A stretch of DNA of 64,000 nt. Origin: Chrysopilus asiliformis (lineage: Eukaryota; Arthropoda; Insecta; Diptera; Rhagionidae). Made by a program: the position numbers and the translations under genes. Positions 42,972-52,858 of this stretch are shown here, piece after piece. The stretch covers positions 64,896,244-64,960,243 of the forward strand of contig OZ035961.1 in the NCBI GenBank assembly GCA_964034945.1. Reading direction: 5' to 3'. The notes under the pieces are model-generated. The model did not search any database, was not told the origin of the DNA, and saw only the letters and a program-made list of their open reading frames with translations. The number at the start of each line of letters is the position of its first letter. Within the stretch, counting starts at the first letter, position 1.

Positions 42972-43884
42972 ATGTCAGTTTTGACATTTTCGAAAAGGAA
43001 AAACGTCGCCATGGAGAAGCAAAAACGAAAATATAAAAAAAAGAAGCCGTGGTCCGAACTCGAAGAAAATTTATTAGTAGACCTGTGGTCTGATAAAATA
43101 AACGAGCTTCGTGGGGCCAAAAAAAACGGACATGTATATGAGAGCATTAAAAATGAAATGGAAAAACATAATTGTTCCGTTACCAATGACGAAGTGAAAA
43201 TTAAGATACACAACCTTACGTCAAGATACAAGTAAGTACTGGTATAAAGCAATGTATTATCATAAATTTCATGACTGCATTTTTAAAGGAAAGAAAAGGC
43301 AAAAATAGGGCCATCAGGAGGATCGCCATCCGATTGGCACTTGTATCAGAAAGTACACAACATTATCGGAGCCTTCAAAATAAATAATGTAGACAGCCTG
43401 ATAGAGGAGAGTATAGGTATTTACAAAAAAAAGTTTGTAATTTTAAATAATATTAATAAATGTAATTTATTTTTTTGATACATAAGTTCTGGAATCAGAG
43501 TTGGAAATCGATGACTACAGTTGTATCTCAAATTCATCAGGCCAAGTGTTATCCTCAACGCCTATATTGTCTTCCACACTATCTACACCTGTTCCATCTT
43601 CATCATTATCCAATGATTCGAATCGGCCGTCAACTTCGTCAAATATTGCTTGCTCACTCCGAGAACCTGAGAAAAGAAACAAAAAATTAGATTTTCGAGC
43701 GGAACTGTTGAATAGATTTGATAGAATTGAGGTTGAAATTGCAGAGCAAAATAAGGAATTAAAGGAAGCTGATGCCAAATTATACGAACTAGAAGTTATA
43801 AGAACCGATGTCATGAAACAAATTGCCAAAGACAATAGCGAAATGAAAAACGCGTTCATAGAATTTTTGAGTGGCAAAAAATAA
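42972..43884 (+). CDS. Harbinger Myb/SANT-like DNA-binding protein, three exons, open
   Basis: Exons 42972-43231, 43289-43416 and 43487-43884 total 786 nt, coding for 261 residues and a stop. Donors GTAAGT and GTATTT, acceptors TTAAAG and CATAAG. The start may instead be the second ATG at 43011 (MEKQKRKYKKKK), which has a better local context and a basic start. The domain KPWSELEENLLVDLWSDKIN and VKIKIHNLTSRYK is a Myb/SANT-like (MADF-like) trihelix. SPSDWHLYQKVHNIIG follows in exon 2. The C-terminus has a predicted coiled coil (RFDRIEVEIAEQNKELKEAD). In this family the protein brings the nuclease to the transposon ends and into the nucleus. Confidence 0.8.
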
Positions 43885-45332
43885 AAATGTGAAACTAAAT
43901 AAAAATGTTAAACTAAGTACAAGATATGTAATAAACTTACTTATAAAATTAGCTATAGCTTGCCTTATTTCCTCTGCACTACACTCCTGGTCATTCAATA
44001 CTACTTGTTGTTCGGGGTATTGACGATTTCCCTCGATGCTTTGTTGAGCTTGGACCCATTTGTCATTAATTTTATCATTTTTTTCATTCAGAAAGTTGTG
44101 CAAAACACAACAAGCTTTGATAATTAATGACGCATGATTTATAGTGTTATCAATTCCTTTCCCGATGCGACGAAATCTTGCTTTTAAGTGACCGAAGGCA
44201 TTTTCTACAACCCGTCGACATTTGGACAATGCATAGTTAAAGTTCTTTTGTGCTTCATTGCTTTGGATGTTAAAAGGGTAAGGTTTCATTAGACTTTCCG
44301 AAAATCTGAAGGCTGAATCCCCCATTATGAATACCGGAACGTTGACTTCAGATATCCTTTTCGTCATTTGCCGCAACAGAGTGCATTCCGTTAGATGTTT
44401 TTTCAATAAAGAGTTTTCATAAATTTGGGAATCATTGCATCGTCCTGGGCTGCCAACATTTATATACATGAAGCGATATCTCCAATCGACCAATGCTAAT
44501 AGTACGGTTGAATACCATCCCTTATAATTAAAGTAATCGACAGCGTCGACGGTATGGGGATGTATTTCTATGTGACAGCCATCTAAAAAAAATATACCAT
44601 ATTGCACAGCCTCAAACGTATGCGTAAAGATTTTTTAAAATAAGACTTACCTATGGCCCCTAAACATTGAGGAAACCCTAGTGTTTCGAATCCCTTAACA
44701 GACTCTTTCACTTTATCTTGTGAAAGAGGAAGATGATTTAAATAAAGTGGCTTAATTGTGTTCCACACCTCATTGCAAAAATCCAATACAATTTCACACA
44801 CTGTTGATTTTCCAATTCCAAACAGATTTCCTATGCTTCTGTACTCTGCCGATGAACCCAAAGCATATAAGGCCACTGCAACTCTTTTCTCTAGAGGGAT
44901 TGATTTCCGATAATTTGTGTCTTTTTTTTGTAAATTTTTCAGCATTTCACACAAGGTTTGAAAAGTGTTTCGATGCATTCGGAAATTGGTTTTGAAAAAG
45001 TCATCATTGTTCAATTGGCAATCTCTTTCCCAAAACATTTCTGTACGTTCCTTAAAAATACAAAATAATTATTAATAATTATTAAACACACAAAACATTC
45101 AGAAAATACTTACCAATTTCCACGAAAATCTGATATTAAATGAATGTGATGCCATTAACAATATTAATAATTGCTGTCTCCTCAACTTGTTTATTTTCCT
45201 TACACATAATTTCCGTTTTCTTCTGTAGTGTTTAATTCTGTTTGTACATACTTCATCCATGTTTTGAATTGTATCATTCATCATATTACTAAAATAATGC
45301 ATAGTAATGCTACACAAACTTTCTCGATCCAT
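43789..45332 (-). CDS. PIF/Harbinger transposase (HARBI1-like DDE nuclease), open
   Basis: Exons on the minus strand: 45332-45114, 45050-44651 and 44582 down to a stop at 43789; 219+400+794 nt, in frame. Introns are GT..AG (63 and 68 bp). Motifs: RVAVALYALGSSAEYRSIGN and STVCEIV (helix-turn-helix region), AIDGCHIEIHPH (first Asp, formed across intron 2), SPGRCNDSQIYE (second Asp) and CRRVVENAFGHLKARFRRIG (Glu). The last 50 residues after EEIRQAIANFI are hydrophobic and unlike the family. A donor (GTAAGT, 43940-43935) suggests that splicing may replace them. As written, the 3' end overlaps the convergent partner gene. Confidence 0.82.
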
Positions 45333-46027
45333 TTTTGAACTGACTTCGTTGAAATGTCAAACAAAATTACCTAACCTCTGTGTGAACACTTTGGTTTAAG
45401 TTCTAAATCATTTCGCAAAATTACGTGATTTTGTGTCGGTCTGAACTTAGTATTAAATGAATTGAGTTTTCAACGCACATCGGACCACCCTTTTTAGTCT
45501 CAGTGGTTGTTGACTTAGCTACCAAGTAGACATTATTCCCCGAAGCGCTAGATGTTGCCACTTGTTCAATCACTGAATAATGCTGCCCCTCATTGATAGA
45601 TCGCGCTGGCATCGACTGGGGGGACTCTTGATCTGCAGCTTTCACTCCCTGGGGCTCTGTCCTTAACTGGGCGGAGTCCGACTTACCGAATTCTTCGGTC
45701 CGAAGATAAATTCCTCTAATTCGTCCTCCAGAAAGATCAATTCGTCCTCAGTGTCCATAATTCACTAAACTACCAGACTGTGATCACTGCCGGCAATAAT
45801 TTGCGAACGGTGGATAAGAAAGGATCACTTAACACAGGAAGGCATCGAAATCACTTGATTATTCACTTGATTTTTTAACCGACTTCCAAAAAGGAAAAGG
45901 TTCTCAATTCCACCTGAATATTTTTTTTTTTTTTTTAATGTATGTTCACGCCTAACTTTTTACTGGGTTGACCGATTTTGGTCATCCCAAAGAGAACGTT
46001 GTAGAGAAAGTTCCTGGTTGGACTCCG

Positions 46028-46338
46028 GTTGGTTCATGGGCAAAAATGGACCATTAGGGGGGGTACCCCCCATACAAACGAAAACGTTTTTTCCGAATTT
46101 CTCAAAAACGGTGCATCTTATCAAAAAAGTCTAAGAACAAAAGTTATTTAGAATATGATTCTACATAAAACTCCCATACATCAAAATCCGATTGGAATAA
46201 ATTTTAAAAAATCTGATTGGAAAGTTCGACTTCAAAGTGTAATTTTGGTACAAATGCTCAAATTAAGATACCAATATCACCATACAGGTTTTCAATAATT
46301 GCCAGATTGGCAATTATAGCTTTTGTTATGTTTTTACG
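46028..46338 (+). mobile_element. Repeat family P, 5'-truncated copy
   Basis: From ATGGGCAAAAATGGACCATT through CTCAAAAACGGTGCATCTTA to CACCATACAGGTTTTCAATA, the hairpin AATTGCCAGATTGGCAATT, and GCTTTTGTTATG. The 5' third including CCCGTATGG and the GTCC run is missing. A small tandem duplication (TTGTGTTCAGTACAA..TTCTTTTATATATTTC, about 110-bp period) follows at 46345-46490. Confidence 0.7.
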
Positions 46339-46556
46339 TTGTGTTCAGTACAACACAAGGAAGGTTCTTTTATATATTTCCCCCGTGTTAACCTACCCCT
46401 TCAAACCCCTCCCTGCTTGGGATATTGAGTAAAATTCTTTGTATTGTGTTCAGTACAATATCTGGAAGATTCTTTTATATATTTCTCATCTGCGGACTTA
46501 TCCCCTCAAACCCTTTGTAATTTTACTTATATTAAAAATTGAAACTAAAAACGTTC

Positions 46557-47160
46557 GAAATAAAAAAAAAATTTTCTAAAAAAAAATAAAACCGACTTTA
46601 AAAAAAAACTGAAAAAAGAAAAAAGCACTAAAAAGAAAAAAATAATTTCAAACTATGTCCATTAATAGCGTATTTAAAATTCGGCTTTTTTGGAGTGGCG
46701 TTAAATTTGCAACTAAAATAAATTACATACTTTCTAACCCTTAAGGCTAACTAAGAACTAAGATCGACTCCAAAAATTTTGTTGTCAAACAGATTAACTA
46801 TAGACACGGCTCTTAGAAGCACCAAAACTAAGTTCTTTTATATCCCAAATTGGATTCCCTATTTTTAAGCAATCGCTATAAAAAAGGCCACTGTCTCATA
46901 TGTTACTATTTTTTGTAGAAATCTATCCTATTTTTTGTCTCCATGTACAAACTGATTTTGTGCGAAACTCGACAATAGAAATTTTACAACGATTTTATTT
47001 AGTGTAAATTTAACGCCACTCCAAAAAAGCCGAATTTTAAATACGCTATTAATGGACATAGTTTGAAATTATTTTTTTCTTTTTAGTGCTTTTTTCTTTT
47101 TTCAGTTTTTTTTTTAAAGTCGGTTTTATTTTTTTTTAGAAAATTTTTTTTTTTTTTAGT
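46557..47160. repeat. Foldback element B, ~148-bp arms
   Basis: Left arm 46561-46708 and right arm 47006-47153 are near-perfect reverse complements around a loop of about 297 bp. The arm includes ATAAAACCGACTTTAAAAA, the 24-nt block shared with foldback A (46625-46648), then ATGTCCATTAATAGCG and AAATTCGGCTTTTTTGGAGT. The loop has no open frame of note. Confidence 0.9.
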
Positions 47161-47457
47161 GAGATCAAGGCACTCGAAATTTTTCGGTTAATGTATCACT
47201 CACTGATGAAAATTTAAAAAAAAATTTTTTTTGATGAAAATTAATTTGCGCGCGAAAGCAAAACAACTTTCCAAACAACGGGGTTGCCAGACCTCTCGAA
47301 AAAATAAAAAAATAAATGTGTATTTAGTTGCATATTTTACAACTTTCATGAAAACCAAAAATTTTTTTTGTCCAATTCAAATTTTAATTCGACTGTGTCA
47401 AATAGAAAAAATGTCAAAAATAAATAAATATGTGTTTTTACTTTATTCTATAAAGTA

Positions 47458-48449
47458 CTAGCAGACCCTTCGTTGGCAGCTAAAAGTTTTTTGTATAAAT
47501 TTTAGAATGCCAAAAAACCATAAATAACTTAAAAAGTTTTGGGAAAAAATGTTATCCTTACAGAACCTTCCGTTTCGAATTTTGAAATTCCAACACAGGA
47601 TTCGTGATCCCAAAAACCCCCTAATGCCGATATTTCCCAGGAAAAACTGGAAAAAGGATATTTGCGTTATCCTTACAGGATCTTCCGTTTCGAATTTTGA
47701 AAATCTAATACCGGATTCGTGATCTGCGACCCCAAAAACCCCTAATGCTGATTTTTCCCAGGAAAAACTGGAAAAAGGATATTTGCGTTATCCTTACAGG
47801 ACCTTCCGTTTCGAATTTTGAAAATCTAATATTGGATTCGTGATCAGCGATCTCAAACATAATGCCAATTTTTCCGGGGAAAAATGGGAAAAAGGATATT
47901 TATGTTATCCTTTCAGGACCTTCCGTTTCGAATTTTGAAAATCTAATACCGGATTCGTCATCAGCGACCCCAAAAACCCCATTATGCCAATTTTCCGGGG
48001 AAAAATGGGAAAAAGTATATTTGCGTTATCTTTACAGGACTTTCCGTTTAGAATTTTCAAATTCCAACAAACAACTCGTGATCAGCGACCACGGAGACAC
48101 CCTAAAGCCAGTTGTTCGGAGACAAAATTAGAAAAAGGGAATTTGCGTTATCCTTTCAGGACCTTCCATTTAGAATTTTAAAAATCTAACACCGAATTCG
48201 CAATCAGCGACCCCGGAAACCCCCTTATGCCGATTTTTCCGGGGAAAGACGGGAAAAAGGATATTTGAGTTGTCCTTACAGAACCTTCCGTTTCGAATTT
48301 TAAAAATCTACATAGCTAAAAACCTGCTCCTGGCAACACACATCATTTTACAAAAAACCGCGTAAAAATCGGTCCAGTAGTTTTTGAGTTTTGTAATCTC
48401 AAACGGACAGACAGACAGACAGACAAACATCCATTTTTATATATATAGA
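47458..48449 (-). mobile_element. Helitron-like element, second copy
   Basis: In reverse orientation: 5' end TCTATATATATAAAAATGGA (48449), GTCTGTCTGTCTGTCCGTTT, then about five to six units with AAGGATAACGCAAATATCCT and a 3' end at CTAG (47461-47458). Flanks are A at the 5' side and T at the 3' side in element orientation, with no duplication. It shares both ends with 4397-6053 but has fewer tandem units. Confidence 0.85.
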
Positions 48450-48454
48450 TAATA

Positions 48455-49517
48455 CAGTACCCAAATAGCATTTTAAGCAGCAATTATGTTGTTTATCCCC
48501 ATATTTCGTCACCATGCAAATCGCGGCGATAAGCAATTTATGTCGCAAACACGTCGTTAGTTGTGCCAACGAGACGCGCAACGGCACCCATAGTGGGGAA
48601 CACTTTTCAGCGGTTTGCGGCGCCGCAATTATAACGACAGGGACGTAATTAGTTGCCTCATGCGCGAGCGTGATCTGACGGCATTATATCACACAATTAC
48701 ACAAATCATCGAGCGGGTTTTCTTTCTCCCTCGAATGCTTGCTAGTAAACAGATATGAACAAATAAAAACGTAAGCAGAAGACGAACGAGAAAAATCTAA
48801 TGGCGACAAATTAATGGTAACTTTTGTGGAGTGTTATTTTATAATGGACTTTTCTTCCGGTTGCATGTCGTGATTTTAATTGCCATTAAAATTTTTCGAC
48901 AATATTGGATCTGAAATTTAAACAGATTTTAATGGGCCATCGAATTATTTTGTTTTTAATCAAAAATTTCTTTAATTTTATTTTATCGGTAAAATTTTTT
49001 TTTCTTTTGCAATGAAATTTTGATGCCAATAAAATTATGCTGTTTCAAAAATGTATGCTATCCACTTTTTATGCAATATCCTTCAGTCATTCGCCTGAAA
49101 TAAGAAATTTAATTCTCGAAACGAAATCGTTTCCATCAAATGTCAGTGAGAAATATGGCGGCTGAAGGCATCAATTTTTTTTGGTGTTTCTCAGACGGGG
49201 AGCTTTAATGAAACTTTAGTGGCAGACTATTTCGACCCGAAAACCATCAAATGCTGCTCTATCGCTGCAGGAATTTTCATGAAGCGAATGTTGCCCCAAA
49301 GATGAACCGTGGGCCACCAATTTCCCCACTAAAGCAATTGTGGCTTTGCAGACGCATTATTAATCGGTGCGACGCGCTCGTCACTTCTTTCGCTTCTTTT
49401 ACGCGGATGTGAATTATAGGTGTAAATTTTTAGCCCCGATTGCGTAAATTGCTGCATTTTAAAGCCGCAAAGAACAAATCTCATGTTCCCGTACTTTTCG
49501 ATGCTATTTGGGTATTG
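48455..49517. mobile_element. Tc1/mariner-like non-autonomous element, 1.06 kb
   Basis: Ends CAGTACCCAAATAGCAT (48455) and the complement of ATGCTATTTGGGTATTG (49517) match with one mismatch. TA flanks both sides (48453-48454, 49518-49519). CAGT after TA is typical of Tc1/mariner. The interior is richer in G+C near the left end (CGGCGCCGCAATTATAACG) than its surroundings and has no transposase frame. It begins only five bases after the Helitron. Confidence 0.6.
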
Positions 49518-49961
49518 TATTCATGAAAAATTTTGACCTCTTCATTTTGCCTAAAAAACATTTCCCGATCACTCCTGAGTCGATTGGAGCCATATTAAAA
49601 AAATGTCGTTCTGTTTGCACAAGATTTCTCAAAAACTAATAGAGTTAGAGCCATGATATTTTATAGGCATATTTGGTCCTGGAATGGGACGATCCTATCA
49701 ATTTTTGGTCGAAATCCGTTAACCGGAAGTAACTAAAATGGCGGCTTTTTAAAAACCGCGAATTAGTTTTTCTCAATTTACTCCGAAACTACGTATTTTT
49801 AGGAGAAAATAAACCTGGAGAAAATAAAAATTTCTACACTTTTGTCTTTTGCTATAACTCGATATTTCCAACTGTTATCAAGATACACTGTTATTTCAAA
49901 AAAAAAAATAGTTTTTTGCCATTATCTCGAAAATAAATGGTTTTTTGCTTACTGGATATGT
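49518..49961. other. No gene seen
   Basis: Non-coding, with phrases such as AAATGGCGGCTTTTTAAAAA (49737). No transposon ends or reading frames recognised. Confidence 0.4.
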
Positions 49962-50320
49962 GAGATGAATTAATGTGAATGGCATTCTGCACAATTCTGT
50001 CTTCTACCGTTATCTTTTACCGTTATTGAGATATTTTTATTAAAATGTAAAAAATATATTTTTGCAAATTACTTGCAAACTAACAGTTTTTCGAAAAAAA
50101 AATTGAGAAACGAATTAAAGGCAATAAAATTTTCCACATTTTTACCTTTTACCGTAAATCGATATCTTTTACAGTTCTCAAGTTATCTCAAATTTTGTAC
50201 GTTTTGAGGTCATCTTTGGTTGACAAAACGATAGGGCTATAGCGTCAATTGCGCCGGGTCGTAGATTTTGTGGAAGGAAGTTTTGTGCTGGCCACAACTG
50301 ATATTTTTCTACAAGTTTTA
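49962..50320 (-). repeat. Interspersed repeat family R, copy 2
   Basis: The reverse complement of this stretch matches family R copies 1 and 3, from ATATCAGTTGTGGCCAGCAC through CTACGACCCGGCGCAATTG, ACAAAATTTGAGATAACTTG and TACGGTAAAAGGTAAAAATG to AATTGTGCAGAATGCCATTC. It is the longest copy in the window and shows that copies 1 and 3 are parts of the same family. Confidence 0.7.
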
Positions 50321-50650
50321 ACCCCGATTATACCATAGCCAATATGAAGTATTGAACATATTTTCGAAATATCTTAAAATTTAACAGTTGTCATTTAGAA
50401 ACAAGTTTTCCAGTCAAATTTTTTTTTGTCAGTCAAAATGTCAATCTTTTTTTACAGACTATTATGTATTTTTTCAATTTTTATTATAATTAATGGTATT
50501 TTAATTTTGTTTATTTGCCACAAAAGTCGAATTAACCGAATTTTAACAAGTTCCGTTCACTATTTTGGGTGAAATAAATTTCGGATTTTGAATGTTTTTA
50601 TCCCTTGGTGGACCAGGAATTTTTGACAAAAAATCAATAACCATGACTTT
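50321..50650. other. No gene seen
   Basis: AT-rich, non-coding; nothing recognised. Confidence 0.4.
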
Positions 50651-51214
50651 TTATACCCGTATGGTGAAACCAAAGGGTATATTAACTTTGCTTTACCGTT
50701 TGTAACGCCAAGATCCCGTCATCACACACAAAAATGAATTACACCAGTGTGTTTAGAATGATAAAAATAATTAACTTCTGCATGTCCGTCCGTCTGTCCG
50801 TCTGTCCGTCTGTCCGTCCGTCTGTCTGCCTGTCTGTGGCGCGGATTGCGGGCGCACGGATTGAGCTAGAGACTTGAAATTTTGCGCAGATAAGTTTTTC
50901 GTAAAATGCGAGGCTAAGTTCGTTAATGGGCAAAAATGGACCACCCCAAAAATGGGGTACCCCCCATCAGAACGAAAACGTTTTTTGCGAATATCTCAAA
51001 AGCGGTGCATCTTATCAAAAAAGTTCAAGAACAAAAGTTGTTTAGAATATGATTCTACATAAAACTTCCATACATCAAAATCCAATTGGAACAACTTTTA
51101 AAAAATCTAATTAGAAAGTCTGAATTCAAAGTGGAATTTTGATACAACTGTTCAGTTAAATCACCATACGGGTTTCCAATAATTGCTGGCAATTATAGCT
51201 TTTGTTATGTTTTT
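50651..51214 (+). mobile_element. Repeat family P, most complete copy
   Basis: Begins TATACCCGTATGGTGAAACC. It then has TTTGTAACGCCAAGATCCCG, ATGAATTACACCAGTGTGTT, a (GTCCGTCT)n run (50784-50836), GGCGCGGATTGCGGGCGCAC, ATGGGCAAAAATGGACCACC, CTCAAAAGCGGTGCATCTTA and TCACCATACGGGT (51161-51173), and ends near GCTTTTGTTATG. Inverted ACCCGTATGGTGA / TCACCATACGGGT lie near both ends, and T-runs flank most copies. It has no coding capacity and is therefore probably moved by another element's enzyme. Confidence 0.75.
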
Positions 51215-51640
51215 ATGGAGGTGTGGTATTTAAGCCTGTGGTATATAGATGTATATAGAATGTTGATACTATTGGATAAGCAAAAAATATAAAGATTTAA
51301 AGTTGGTGGTACTTAAAAGTACCGACGCGACGGTCGACAAAGAGTTAAAGTGCATATATTTTGCCATTTTTGGTACATAGTTTATGTGCATAAAACGCCT
51401 TTCTTAGTGCATATTTTTGGTAGCCCTATTCATCACATTCTCCACGTGTGGCAATGAAGAACTGTTTAATTTGGCAATGAAGAACTAAATATCGTCAAAG
51501 AATTCTGGTAGATCTAGGGAAGGATCAATTTAATGCTCGATGTAATAAATTAGCATTTGCTCGTGGTTAGTGTCTTCTTTTTCGATTTGGTCTACGTATT
51601 TCGCTGACTCTTCTCTGGTCTGTTCCGCGTTTTCGCATGT
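51215..51640. other. Unassigned, possibly gypsy LTR remains
   Basis: No coding frame. The right part ends AAGTTATAACAATTGGCGAC (about 51647-51666), which looks like an LTR end (..AACA) followed by a gypsy primer-binding start (TTGGCGAC). The segment before it may therefore be a degraded LTR. No second LTR copy is in the window. Confidence 0.35.
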
Positions 51641-52190
51641 TTGATTCAAAGTTATAACAATTGGCGACAATAAAAATATATTAACTGCGAAAGAGTCATG
51701 GCTAGCTTTGGTTATCAGCGAAATTGTTGGTGTTTTTTAAGAGCCAACGAAACAGTTTTTTCATTACTAATAGTATCAGCGACACTACTGAAGTTAAACA
51801 GAGCTTTAACTGAGGAATCGTTTAAATTATTAAGCAGTCTACTTCATCCAAACAAAATAGATGATACGACGTTTCAAGATCTAGTGAAGGGATTTTCAGA
51901 ACGGCAAAAATTCTATTGTGCAACAAAGGAGAGCTTTGAATCTTCATAACACTAGTGCTATCGTTAGCGGTAAATTGTAATTTTTCTGGTTCTGAACTTG
52001 ATACAATTGAAGTTCATCATTGGATTTGACAAAGGCCCAATCAAAGCCAGACTGTTTTAATAGAACGTAGCTTCATTAACTCTGGAAAAGGCAATCGAAA
52101 TTACTCAAGTGACGGATTGCATTCGACACCAGTATGAGCCGGTGAAACAGGAATCAACGAGCGAGGGAATTTTTTGTCTGAGGTCGGAAG
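51641..52190 (+). pseudogene. Ty3/gypsy gag fragment
   Basis: The 51698-51949 frame reads LTEESFKLLSSLLHPNKIDD and TTFQDLVKGFSERQ, the gypsy capsid pattern (compare NILCDKLSPAKPMDKSYEEI in the element at 30556). After a stop, another register gives LTLEKAIEITQVT near 52080-52115, also a gag motif. A TTGGCGAC primer-binding-like site lies just upstream. Nothing of pol remains, and the fragment ends before the piggyBac MITE. Confidence 0.6.
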
Positions 52191-52302
52191 AGGAAATGAA
52201 TTCGAAGAACGGGATGAATCATAGCACGTGACAACAACGCTCAGCGAAACTCAGGAAGCAATAAATCTTGTTGAATTATAACGAAACGAATTGAAGGTTT
52301 AA

Positions 52303-52592
52303 CCCTTTCAGACCTGAATTATTTCTGGCGGTGAAATAATTTTTTTGATGTGAGATTCTTACGTTAGAGATCAAAAATAGCTTAAATTTCAATTTTTTTT
52401 TTAAACATTACTTGTTTGTTTCCGACAAAATATGAAATATTTCTGACAAAAAAGTCAGATAATTGGTTTTTACGGAGTTGCGTAATTAAAAAAAGGCTCA
52501 TTCAAGGATTTAAACAGTAATTTCAACTTCGGATAGCTGTAAAAACTAGTTTGAGGAATTGTCCCACTGGTGGGACATCAGGTCTGAAAGGT
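52303..52592. mobile_element. piggyBac-type MITE, 290 bp, TTAA duplication
   Basis: TTAA (52299-52302), CCCTTTCAGACCTGA, then the complementary right end TCAGGTCTGAAAGGT and TTAA (52593-52596). The terminal base of the right end is changed. The palindrome GTCCCACTGGTGGGAC (52561-52576) lies near the right end. No coding sequence. Confidence 0.85.
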
Positions 52593-52654
52593 TTAAACAT
52601 TTTAAAAAAATGCAAAAAAAAAAAACTTAAAAAAAATATCAGTTGTGGTCAACA

Positions 52655-52858
52655 CAAAACTTTCTTCTACAAAATCTACGACCCTGTGCAATTTACGTTA
52701 TAGCCCTGTCGTATTGTTAACCTAAGACGACCTCCCAACAAATTCTTGGTTTATTCAAAAATATCAAAAACGTACAAAATTTGAGATAACTTGAGAACTG
52801 TAAAAGATATCGATTTACGGTAAATGGCAAAAAGGTAGAAAATATTAACATCTCCAAT
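52655..52858 (+). repeat. Interspersed repeat family R, copy 3, cut by the satellite
   Basis: Matches copy 2 from TACAAAATCTACGACC through TATAGCCCTGTCGT and AAAAACGTACAAAATTTGAG to TTAACATCTCCAATAC. In copy 1 the sequence goes on CCAATTCTTCC; here it changes at that point into the 8-bp satellite. Confidence 0.7.

Larger units (their letters stand above)
42768..45452. mobile_element. PIF/Harbinger DNA transposon, 2.7 kb, apparently intact
   Basis: Identical 37-bp terminal inverted repeats (42768-42804, 45416-45452) beginning TACTAAGTTCAGACCGACAC. TTA lies on both sides (42765-42767, 45453-45455). It carries a + strand Myb/SANT-like gene and a - strand DDE nuclease gene, converging and possibly overlapping at 43789-43884. 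Both are open after splicing. Perfect TIRs and intact genes suggest a recent insertion. AACGAAATC/GATTTCG motifs lie inside the left end. Confidence 0.93.
42589..45760 (-). pseudogene. Putative LINE ORF1 N-terminal part, split by a Harbinger
   Basis: From 45760 the minus strand reads MDTEDELIFLEDELEEFIFG, shifts frame, then AADQESPQSMPARSINEGQH and KKGGPMCVENSIHL, ending at the TTA where the Harbinger sits. On the other side (42767 down) the same frame continues NFSGKERREFNRAKRALDGG and ends IDLVKVWRN, stop at 42589. The GKERREFxRAKRA pattern resembles the N-terminal half of LINE ORF1 proteins that carry DUF4780. Whether it belongs to the same LINE copy as 36916-37246 is uncertain. Confidence 0.4.
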
